NCBI GenBank assembly: GCA_946480065.1 | Contig: CAMLJA010000013.1 | Location: 1-16,904, forward strand | DNA from: an uncultured Thermomonas sp. | GTDB taxonomy: Bacteria; Pseudomonadota; Gammaproteobacteria; Xanthomonadales; Xanthomonadaceae | Length of the DNA stretch: 16,904 nt | Reading direction: 5' to 3' | Shown here: positions 11,712 to 16,904 of the stretch, in pieces | Layout: each line of letters starts with the position of its first letter | How positions within the stretch are numbered: position 1 is the first letter of the stretch | Notes under the pieces: model-generated | Told to the model about the DNA's origin: nothing | The model's database searches: none | Seen by the model: the letters and a program-made list of their open reading frames with translations, nothing else | Position numbers and translations under genes: made by a program

Positions 11712-11729
11712 CGTTGCGCCCGCGCAACG
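11712..11729. promoter_or_regulatory. 18-bp palindrome upstream of acnA, operator-like
   Basis: Perfect 8-bp arms CGTTGCGC and GCGCAACG separated by CC. Its centre (11720.5) falls at -41.5 from the transcript start predicted from the acnA -10 element, a position expected for an activator that replaces the -35 contact. The binding protein is unknown. The palindrome also lies upstream of the divergent antitoxin gene (about 60 bp before its start of transcription), so it could serve both. Confidence 0.5.
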
Positions 11730-11764
11730 CGGCGTGCGGCGGGCGGGGTGGGGTAGGCCGGTCG

Positions 11765-11789
11765 AAGTATGTATAATCCATGCATACTT
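11765..11789. promoter_or_regulatory. Dyad operator overlapping the -10 box of the antitoxin-toxin operon
   Basis: Perfect 7-bp inverted arms AAGTATG (11765-11771) and CATACTT (11783-11789), with a further AT/AT pair inside, centred at 11777. A perfect TATAAT (11772-11777) lies inside the dyad; no good -35 is present upstream. AbrB/VapB antitoxins bind such dyads over their own promoters, so autorepression is the likely function (inference). Confidence 0.6.
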
Positions 11790-11809
11790 TTTCATCCGTG
11801 GAGGCTGCC

Positions 11810-12007
11810 ATGGAAGCCACCGTCGCCGAGCGCGGCCAGATCACCCTGCCCAAGGCGGTGCGCGACGCGCTGGGCCTGACCAAGGGCAGCGTGCTGAAGG
11901 TGGAACTGGATGGCAGCCGCATCGTGCTCAGCAAGCACGTGGACGACGCCATCTCGCGCGTGCGCGGCAAGTTCGCGCTGGACGCCGCCGCGGACGCCAA
12001 GGGCTGA
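11810..12007 (+). CDS. vapB: AbrB/SpoVT-MazE-like antitoxin (VapB type)
   Basis: A 65-aa swapped-hairpin AbrB DNA-binding protein. The signature is seen at the start: VAERGQITLPKAVRDALGLTKGSVLKVEL, the usual 'GQITLPKxVRxxLGLxxG' pattern. The C-terminal tail (about 40-65, AISRVRGKFALDAAADAKG) would be the toxin-binding segment. ATG 11810 is chosen because GGAGG (11800-11804) lies 5 nt upstream and residue 2 onward fits the family; the longer in-frame ATG at 11780 lies inside the operator and after the -10 box, leaving no leader. The toxin gene follows after 4 nt. Role: neutralises the PIN nuclease and autoregulates the operon (family knowledge). It is placed in the gap between the divergent acnA and acnB. 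Confidence 0.88.
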   Translation: MEATVAERGQITLPKAVRDALGLTKGSVLKVELDGSRIVLSKHVDDAISRVRGKFALDAAADAKG

Positions 12008-12011
12008 ACCG

Positions 12012-12410
12012 TTGATCGCCGTCGACGCCCCGGTGCTGGTGGAACTGCTGGTGGACGGCGCGCGCGCCGACGCCGCCGAAGCCTGCCTGCGCCAGGCCCT
12101 GGCCGGCGGCCGGGTGGTGGTCTGCGGCGCCGCGCTGGCCGCGGTGTCCGCCGCGCTGCGCAACGGCGCCGACGCCCTGGCCGCGCTGGAGGAGATGGGC
12201 GTGCACTACAGCCCGCTGGAATCCAAGTCCGCCCTGCGCGCCGGCGAGATGCAGCGCCGCCAGCGCCAGCGCGCCGGCGAACCGCGCCCGCTGTCCGACT
12301 TCCTGGTCGGCGCCCACGCGCTGCTGCAGTGCGACGCCCTGATCACCTTCGACGCCGGCTTCCACCGCGACTACTTCAAGGGCCTGAAGCTCATCGTGCC
12401 CAAGGCCTGA
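12012..12410 (+). CDS. vapC: PIN-domain ribonuclease toxin (VapC type), TTG start, second acidic motif altered
   Basis: PIN proteins of this type cleave RNA with a cluster of acidic residues binding Mg2+. The TTG start at 12012 gives [13 protein letters not shown], the expected PIN beginning, and has AAGGG (11999-12003) 8 nt upstream; the protein is 132 aa. Expected acids: D5 in motif I, D96 in [11 protein letters not shown] and D114 in [12 protein letters not shown] are present. The glutamate usual in motif II (a pattern like 'vvLAEvxaaL') appears as Ala44 in [10 protein letters not shown]. Activity may therefore be reduced or lost, unless another acid substitutes; this needs an alignment. 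Overlap with the antitoxin is nil (4-nt gap), typical of a vapBC operon. Confidence 0.85.
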   Translation: MIAVDAPVLVELLVDGARADAAEACLRQALAGGRVVVCGAALAAVSAALRNGADALAALEEMGVHYSPLESKSALRAGEMQRRQRQRAGEPRPLSDFLVGAHALLQCDALITFDAGFHRDYFKGLKLIVPKA

Positions 12411-12462
12411 CCGGCATCGCCCGCCATCCGTTTTCCGCTCTTCCGTTTTCCAGGAGACCCCC

Positions 12463-15054
12463 ATGCTCGCCGCCTACCGCCAACACGAAGCCGAACGCGC
12501 CGCCCTCGGCATCCCCCCGCTGCCGCTCACGCCGCAGCAGACCGCCGACGTCGTCGAACTGCTGAAGAACCCGCCGCCGGGCGAGGAGGCCTTCCTGCTG
12601 GACCTGCTCGCCAACCGCGTGCCGGCCGGCGTGGACGATGCCGCCAAGGTCAAGGCCAGCTACCTGGCCGCGCTGGCCTTCGGCAGCGAGAAGAATCCGC
12701 TGATCCCGCGCGCCCGCGCCACCGAGCTGCTGGGCACCATGCTGGGCGGCTACAACGTGGCGCCGCTGGTGCAGCTGCTGGATGACGCCGAGGTGGGCGC
12801 CGTGGCCGCCGACGCGCTGAAGCACACCCTGCTGGTGTTCGATGCGTTCCATGACGTCGAGGAGAAGGCCAAGGCCGGCAATGCCAACGCCAAGGCCGTG
12901 CTGGAAAGCTGGGCCAACGCCGAGTGGTTCACCAGCAAGCCGGAAGTGCCGGCGTCGCTGACCATCACCGTGTTCAAGGTGCCGGGCGAGACCAATACCG
13001 ACGACCTGTCGCCGGCGCCGGACGCCACCACCCGCCCGGACATCCCGATGCACGCGCTGGCGATGCTGAAGAACAAGCGCCCGGATGCCCCGTTCGTGCC
13101 CGAGGAAGACGGCAAGCGCGGCCCGATCGGCGAGATCCTGAAGCTGAAGGAGAAGGGCCACCTGGTCGCCTACGTTGGCGACGTGGTGGGCACCGGCTCC
13201 AGCCGCAAGTCGGCCACCAACAGCGTGCTGTGGTGGACCGGCGACGACATCCCCTACATCCCCAACAAGCGCGCCGGCGGCGTGTGCCTGGGCAGCAAGA
13301 TCGCGCCGATCTTCTACAACACGATGGAAGACGCGGGCGCGCTGCCGATCGAGCTGGACGTCTCGAAGATGGAGCACGGCGACGTGGTCGAGCTGCGCCC
13401 GTACGAGGGCAAGGCGCTGAAGAACGGCGAAGTGATCGCCACCTTCGAGCTGAAGTCCGAGGTGCTGTTCGACGAGGTCCGCGCCGGTGGCCGCATCCCG
13501 CTGATCATCGGCCGCGGCCTGACCGGCAAGGCGCGCGAAGCGCTGGGCCTGCCGGCCACCGACCTGTTCCGCCTGCCGGTGACGCCGCCGGATACCGGCA
13601 AGGGCTTCACGCTGGCGCAGAAGCTGGTCGGCCGCGCCTGCGGGTTGCCGGAAGCGAAGGGCATGCGCCCGGGCACCTATTGCGAGCCGAAGATGACCTC
13701 GGTGGGCAGCCAGGACACCACCGGCCCGATGACCCGCGACGAGCTGAAGGACCTGGCCTGCCTGGGCTTCAGCGCGGACCTGGTGATGCAGAGCTTCTGC
13801 CACACCGCGGCCTATCCGAAGCCCGTGGACGTGAAGACGCACCACACGCTGCCGGAGTTCATCTCCACCCGCGGCGGCGTCTCGCTGCGTCCGGGCGACG
13901 GCATCATCCACAGCTGGCTCAACCGCATGCTGCTGCCCGACACCGTGGGCACCGGCGGCGACTCGCATACCCGCTTCCCGATCGGCATCTCGTTCCCGGC
14001 CGGCTCCGGCCTGGTGGCGTTCGCCGCGGCCACCGGCGTGATGCCGCTGGACATGCCGGAATCGGTGCTGGTGCGCTTCAAGGGCAAGCTGCAGCCGGGC
14101 GTGACCCTGCGCGACCTGGTCCACGCGATCCCGCTGTACGCCATCAAGGCCGGCCTGCTGACCGTGGAGAAGAAGGGCAAGAAGAACATCTTCTCGGGGC
14201 GCATCCTGGAGATCGAGGGCCTGCCGGACCTCAAGATCGAACAGGCCTTCGAGCTGGCCGACGCCTCCGCCGAGCGTTCCGCGGCTGGCTGCACCGTGCG
14301 CCTCGACCAGGCGCCGATCATCGAATACCTCACCAGCAACATCACCCTGCTGAAGTGGATGATCGCCGAGGGCTACGCCGACGCCCGCACGCTGGCCCGC
14401 CGCATCGCCAAGATGGAGGCCTGGCTGGCCGACCCGCAGCTGCTGGAGCCGGATGCCGACGCCGAGTACGCGGCGGTGATCGAGATCGACCTCGCCGAGA
14501 TCGTCGAGCCGATCGTGTGCTGCCCGAACGACCCGGACGACGCCAAGACCCTGTCCGACGTGGCCGGCGCCAAGATCGACGAGGTCTTCATCGGCTCGTG
14601 CATGACCAACATCGGCCACTTCCGCGCCGCGGCCAAGCTGCTGGAAGGCAAGCGCGACATCCCCACGCGCCTGTGGATCGCGCCGCCGACCAAGATGGAC
14701 GCCGCCGAGCTGACCAACGAAGGCCACTACGGCACCTTCGGCGCCGCCGGCGCGCGCATGGAGATGCCGGGCTGCTCGCTGTGCATGGGCAACCAGGCGC
14801 AGATCCGCGAGGGCAGCACCGCGATGTCCACCTCGACCCGCAACTTCCCGAACCGCCTGGGCCGCAACACCAACGTGTACCTGGGCTCGGCGGAACTGGC
14901 GGCGATCTGCGCGCGGCTGGGCCGCATCCCGACCCGCGAGGAGTACCTGGCCGACATCGGCGTGGTCAACGCGAATGGCGATGCCATCTACCGCTACATG
15001 AACTTCGACCAGCTGCCCGACTACCGGGCGGTGGCGGAGGCCGTGCCGGCCTGA
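12463..15054 (+). CDS. acnB: Aconitate hydratase B (bifunctional 2-methylisocitrate dehydratase family)
   Basis: The main TCA-cycle aconitase of many proteobacteria; family members also hydrate 2-methyl-cis-aconitate. The protein is 863 aa, the usual AcnB length. Domain order is that of AcnB: N-terminal HEAT-like helical domain (1-160, [16 protein letters not shown]), swivel domain ([36 protein letters not shown]), then the catalytic domains ([19 protein letters not shown]). Cluster ligands are C713 ([10 protein letters not shown]), C771 and C774 (GCSLCMGNQ), matching E. coli 710/769/772. ATG 12463 has AGGAGA (12452-12457) at 5 nt. Only 52 bp separate it from the toxin gene and no promoter was seen there, so it may be cotranscribed with the toxin-antitoxin pair or use a promoter inside it. 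A strong terminator follows. Confidence 0.97.
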   Translation: MLAAYRQHEAERAALGIPPLPLTPQQTADVVELLKNPPPGEEAFLLDLLANRVPAGVDDAAKVKASYLAALAFGSEKNPLIPRARATELLGTMLGGYNVAPLVQLLDDAEVGAVAADALKHTLLVFDAFHDVEEKAKAGNANAKAVLESWANAEWFTSKPEVPASLTITVFKVPGETNTDDLSPAPDATTRPDIPMHALAMLKNKRPDAPFVPEEDGKRGPIGEILKLKEKGHLVAYVGDVVGTGSSRKSATNSVLWWTGDDIPYIPNKRAGGVCLGSKIAPIFYNTMEDAGALPIELDVSKMEHGDVVELRPYEGKALKNGEVIATFELKSEVLFDEVRAGGRIPLIIGRGLTGKAREALGLPATDLFRLPVTPPDTGKGFTLAQKLVGRACGLPEAKGMRPGTYCEPKMTSVGSQDTTGPMTRDELKDLACLGFSADLVMQSFCHTAAYPKPVDVKTHHTLPEFISTRGGVSLRPGDGIIHSWLNRMLLPDTVGTGGDSHTRFPIGISFPAGSGLVAFAAATGVMPLDMPESVLVRFKGKLQPGVTLRDLVHAIPLYAIKAGLLTVEKKGKKNIFSGRILEIEGLPDLKIEQAFELADASAERSAAGCTVRLDQAPIIEYLTSNITLLKWMIAEGYADARTLARRIAKMEAWLADPQLLEPDADAEYAAVIEIDLAEIVEPIVCCPNDPDDAKTLSDVAGAKIDEVFIGSCMTNIGHFRAAAKLLEGKRDIPTRLWIAPPTKMDAAELTNEGHYGTFGAAGARMEMPGCSLCMGNQAQIREGSTAMSTSTRNFPNRLGRNTNVYLGSAELAAICARLGRIPTREEYLADIGVVNANGDAIYRYMNFDQLPDYRAVAEAVPA

Positions 15055-15080
15055 TCGCGACTCGAGCTGTTAGTTTCAGG

Positions 15081-15111
15081 AAACGCCCGGTTACCCCGGG
15101 CGTTTTCTTTT
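15081..15111 (+). terminator. Rho-independent terminator after acnB
   Basis: A perfect 10-bp stem (AAACGCCCGG / CCGGGCGTTT) with a TTACC loop at 15081-15105, followed by a T-rich run (TTTTCTTTT) at 15103-15111. It lies 27 nt after the acnB stop. The only gene ending toward it from the other side, hflD, is more than 600 bp away. Confidence 0.93.
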
Positions 15112-15177
15112 GCGGGAATTGGGGACTCTTGGGAGCCAGGCGGCGCGGGCCGGCGCGCGGATGTGCCCCCGCCGCGG

Positions 15178-15229
15178 CCCGGGGGCGCCGCCGCCGCCGT
15201 GGTTTAGCGCGGCGGGCCGCGCCCCCGGG
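15178..15229. repeat. GC-rich inverted repeat (11-bp arms)
   Basis: CCCGGGGGCGC (15178-15188) and its exact complement GCGCCCCCGGG (15219-15229) are separated by 30 bp. No T-tract follows on either strand, so it is not an intrinsic terminator. In DNA of this GC content such a match could be partly chance. Confidence 0.5.
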
Positions 15230-15263
15230 CGTGCCCGGATCGCGGCTACGGCTGGACAGGCAG

Positions 15264-15293
15264 GAGCGATCCCCGCTTCCGCGGGGATGACGA
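15264..15293 (+). repeat. REP-like hairpin element, copy 1
   Basis: Core hairpin ATCCCCGC-TTCC-GCGGGGAT (15269-15288) with flanks GAGCG and GACGA. Its 30-bp whole recurs inverted at 15415-15444 with 26 of 30 identities. Hairpins with this core are widespread between genes in xanthomonads (established, recalled). Confidence 0.75.
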
Positions 15294-15310
15294 AGAAGGG
15301 GGGCACCGGA

Positions 15311-15415
15311 TGACGAGCAAGGGGCCAACGCGATCCGACTCCGAATGACGAGCAAGAGGCCAACGCGATCCGACTCCGAATCACGAGCAAGAGGCCAACG
15401 CGATCCGACTCCGAC
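15311..15415. repeat. Three tandem copies of a 35-bp repeat
   Basis: Units at 15311-15345, 15346-15380 and 15381-15415, directly abutting. Unit 2 differs from unit 1 at one internal base (GGGG versus GAGG); unit 3 differs from unit 2 at its second base and last base. Each begins T(G/C)ACGAGCAAG and ends CGATCCGACTCCGA. The period is not a multiple of three and there are no spacers, so it is neither a protein repeat nor a CRISPR array. Confidence 0.92.
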
Positions 15416-15444
15416 CGTCATTCCCGCGAAAGCGGGAATCGCTC
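15415..15444 (-). repeat. REP-like hairpin element, copy 2 (inverted)
   Basis: Core ATTCCCGC-GAAA-GCGGGAAT (15420-15439) with flanks CCGTC and CGCTC. It is the reverse-complement counterpart of copy 1; two of the four differences are a compensating pair that keeps the stem intact. Together the two copies enclose the 35-bp tandem repeats. Confidence 0.8.
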
Positions 15445-15538
15445 TTGGCGCTTTCGTTTGAAGCGCGGCTCACGCCTGCCAGGGATGACTCCAATGAGGA
15501 GCCACCCAGGCATCCCCAAGGCTCGCGGTCGCCACAGG

Positions 15539-15634
15539 GCGCCGGTGGGCCGTGCCCGTCCGCGGAATCAAGGAGGAGGCGGTGGCCGCGCCATCGCCGG
15601 GGGACATCCGCGGACGGGTATGGCCCGCCGGCGC
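15539..15634. repeat. Nested inverted repeat: 28-bp outer arms and 9-bp inner hairpin
   Basis: Outer arms 15539-15566 and 15607-15634 are complementary at 25 of 28 positions, with a perfect inner 12 bp (CCCGTCCGCGGA / TCCGCGGACGGG). Within the 40-bp spacer is a second hairpin, GGCGGTGGC (15578-15586) and GCCATCGCC (15590-15598), with one G-T pair. There is no T-tract. It could be a miniature element, a structured RNA or a protein site; nothing in the sequence decides this. Confidence 0.7.
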
Positions 15635-15742
15635 TTCCAGGAACCCGCCATCACCGCCCGCGCGCCCAGGGCCTGGTGCCGATTGCCGCGACCGCTGCCG
15701 CTCGGCGTTAAACCGCACGCGCCGCTGGCGAGCGCTGCCGCC

Positions 15743-16351
15743 TCAGCCCAGCAGCGCGTCCACCGCCGCGGCCATCTCCCGCCGGCGCAGCACGAAATCC
15801 CACAGGCTGCCGCCGGACTGCCGCCACAGCACCGCCGAGCGCAGCGCCGCCAGCAGCAGGGCGCGGATCTCGGCGACGACCCCGGCCTGGCCCAGGTAAT
15901 GCGGGTTGCCCTGCACCATCACCCGCGGGCGCAGCGTGCTGATGGTGTCCGCGTACAGGCTGCCGAGCGCCGCCACCACGTCCGGGTGCCGGCTTTCCTG
16001 CGCAGCCGCGGCCGGCGCCAGCGCCTTCAGTGCCGCCTGCACCTTGTCGCCCATCGCCGCGTCGCGGTCGAACCGCCGCTCCAGCTGCAGCACCGCCAGC
16101 GCCAGCTTGCCCAGCGCCTCGTCGCGCGCGGTGTTGGCCAGGTAGTCCCGCAGCTGCCGCAAGCCGGGGCGCAGCGCATCCAGCCCGCCGTAGACCGCCG
16201 CGGCGTCCTCGGCATCGATCCGGAACACGCTGTCCAGCGCGGCGGTCACCCGCGCCGATTCCGACTGGCCGGTATCGGCGATGCGGCGCACCTGGCCCAG
16301 GGCCTGCAGCAGCCCGGCAAGTGCCAGCACGCGGTCGTCCATGGCGGTCAT
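15743..16351 (-). CDS. hflD: HflD (YcfC) family protein
   Basis: High-frequency-lysogenisation protein D homologue, 202 aa, a helical, peripheral membrane protein that in E. coli binds the lambda CII protein; its ordinary cell role is unclear. Recognisable segments are [17 protein letters not shown] near the N-terminus, the middle [28 protein letters not shown], and the C-terminal [39 protein letters not shown], which is the HflD hallmark ('L.q..v...IRA.LLAgiRaavLW.Q.GG'). ATG 16351 overlaps the mnmA stop in an ATGA arrangement, so translation is coupled; ATG 16342 (MDDRVL) is an alternative. The mnmA-hflD order is the same as in E. coli, which supports the name. Confidence 0.93.
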   Translation of the reverse strand: MTAMDDRVLALAGLLQALGQVRRIADTGQSESARVTAALDSVFRIDAEDAAAVYGGLDALRPGLRQLRDYLANTARDEALGKLALAVLQLERRFDRDAAMGDKVQAALKALAPAAAAQESRHPDVVAALGSLYADTISTLRPRVMVQGNPHYLGQAGVVAEIRALLLAALRSAVLWRQSGGSLWDFVLRRREMAAAVDALLG

Positions 16352-16904
16352 GCGGCGTCGTTCCTCGCGGTTTCGAAGGAGAGGGCAGGGGCATCGGTCG
16401 ACGCGATCACCGCGCCGCCCAGGCAGATGTCGCCATCGTAGAAGACCACCGATTGTCCCGGCGTGACCGCCCGCTGCGGGCGGGCGAAGCGCACGTCCAC
16501 GCTGCCGTCGTCGCGCAGCGCGACCTCGCAGGCTTCGTCCGGCTGGCGGTAGCGGGTCTGCGCGGTGCAGGAAAACCGCGCCGCGGGCGGGGCGCCGGCG
16601 ATCCAGTGCACAGGTTCGCTGCGCAGCGTCCGCGACTGCAGCCAGGGGCTGTCGTGGCCCTGGTCGACGTAGAGCACGTTGCCCGCGATGTCCTTGCCGA
16701 CCACGAACCACGGCGCCTGCGGCCGCCCGCGCACGCCGCCGATGGCCAGGCCCTCGCGCTGCCCCAGGGTGAAGTAGAACACCCCCGGATGACTGCCGAC
16801 CACGGCGCCCTCGGGCGTGCGGATCTCGCCCGGCTGCGCGGGCAGGTAGCGCGACAGGAAGGCGCGGAAGTCGCGCTCGCCGATGAAGCAGATGCCGGTG
16901 GAAT
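16348..16904 (-). CDS. mnmA: tRNA-specific 2-thiouridylase MnmA (C-terminal part; start outside window)
   Basis: Adds sulfur to U34 of tRNA-Lys, -Glu and -Gln. The reading frame is open to the window edge, so the N-terminal PP-loop ATPase domain lies beyond it. The visible part (about 185 residues) begins [21 protein letters not shown], which holds the second catalytic cysteine of the family (E. coli C199), followed by [34 protein letters not shown] and the C-terminal beta-barrel ending [22 protein letters not shown]. It overlaps the hflD start by 4 bp. Codon use and composition match the neighbours. Confidence 0.95.
   Translation of the reverse strand, partial: STGICFIGERDFRAFLSRYLPAQPGEIRTPEGAVVGSHPGVFYFTLGQREGLAIGGVRGRPQAPWFVVGKDIAGNVLYVDQGHDSPWLQSRTLRSEPVHWIAGAPPAARFSCTAQTRYRQPDEACEVALRDDGSVDVRFARPQRAVTPGQSVVFYDGDICLGGAVIASTDAPALSFETARNDAA

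Larger units (their letters stand above)
15112..15742. other. Gene-free, repeat-rich intergenic region between acnB and hflD
   Basis: About 630 bp in which I see no credible gene: open frames here cross the repeats in several phases, lack ribosome sites and resemble no family. It holds, in order, a GC-rich 11-bp inverted repeat, a REP-like hairpin, three 35-bp tandem repeats, an inverted copy of the REP-like hairpin, and a 28-bp nested inverted repeat. No tRNA, transposase or att site was recognised. Confidence 0.75.

Noticed and set aside
11780..11809. Ten-residue extension of the antitoxin from ATG 11780
   Set aside because: The codon lies inside the operator and 2 bp after the -10 box, so it would be at or upstream of the transcript start; ATG 11810 has GGAGG.
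12391..14727. 778-codon open frame antisense to acnB
   Set aside because: It is a shadow of acnB with the same low-complexity His/Gln/Arg/Gly translation; no ribosome site or family match is visible.
15311..15415. CRISPR-like array
   Set aside because: The repeats abut with no spacers, number only three, and no cas genes are present.
15091..15711. Several short open frames across the acnB-hflD gap (both strands)
   Set aside because: They run through tandem repeats and hairpins in shifting phases, lack ribosome sites and have Arg/Pro/Ala-rich random-like translations.

Overview
The window is high-GC DNA (roughly 70% by eye) with dense, short-spaced genes typical of the Xanthomonadaceae/Lysobacteraceae (Xanthomonas, Stenotrophomonas, Lysobacter, Luteimonas, Pseudoxanthomonas). 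The best evidence for this is a recognisable rpf locus, which makes and senses the diffusible signal factor (DSF): rpfG, rpfC, rpfF and rpfB, with an aconitase A gene (the rpfA of X. campestris) alongside, and lysS next to rpfG. There is no rpfH between rpfG and rpfC. The assignment to family is firm; genus is not decidable from the sequence alone.

Layout. 1-798: 3' part of lysS (+). 991-4231: rpfG-rpfC (+), an HD-GYP c-di-GMP phosphodiesterase and its hybrid DSF sensor kinase, 4 bp apart. 4241-6969: rpfB then rpfF (-), acyl-CoA ligase and DSF synthase, converging on rpfC with only 9 bp between stop codons. 7091-7543: a small lipoprotein (+) divergent from rpfB. 7575-8765: an orphan soluble histidine kinase (-). 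8885-11656: acnA/rpfA (-). 11810-12410: an AbrB-type antitoxin and PIN-domain toxin pair (+) sitting in the divergent gap between the two aconitases. 12463-15054: acnB (+), closed by a strong intrinsic terminator. 15112-15742: about 630 bp without a gene, full of repeats: a GC-rich inverted repeat, two inverted REP-like hairpins enclosing three 35-bp tandem repeats, and a nested 28-bp inverted repeat. 15743-16904: hflD and the 3' part of mnmA (-), overlapping by 4 bp.

How the parts fit. RpfF makes DSF (a cis-2-unsaturated fatty acid) and RpfB activates/turns over the fatty acid; RpfC senses DSF at the membrane and passes phosphate to RpfG, whose HD-GYP domain degrades c-di-GMP. AcnA and AcnB are the two alternative Fe-S aconitases of the TCA cycle. 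The soluble kinase and lipoprotein interposed between rpfB and acnA have no described role in DSF signalling that I know of. The toxin-antitoxin pair has a dyad operator laid over its -10 box and may share transcripts with acnB; acnA has a separate 18-bp palindrome centred at a predicted -41.5, a position expected for an activator.

No CRISPR array, transposase, tRNA or rRNA was seen. No system here is clearly new in its protein families; the least explained items are the orphan kinase, the aconitase/toxin-antitoxin junction, and the repeat-rich gap after acnB.
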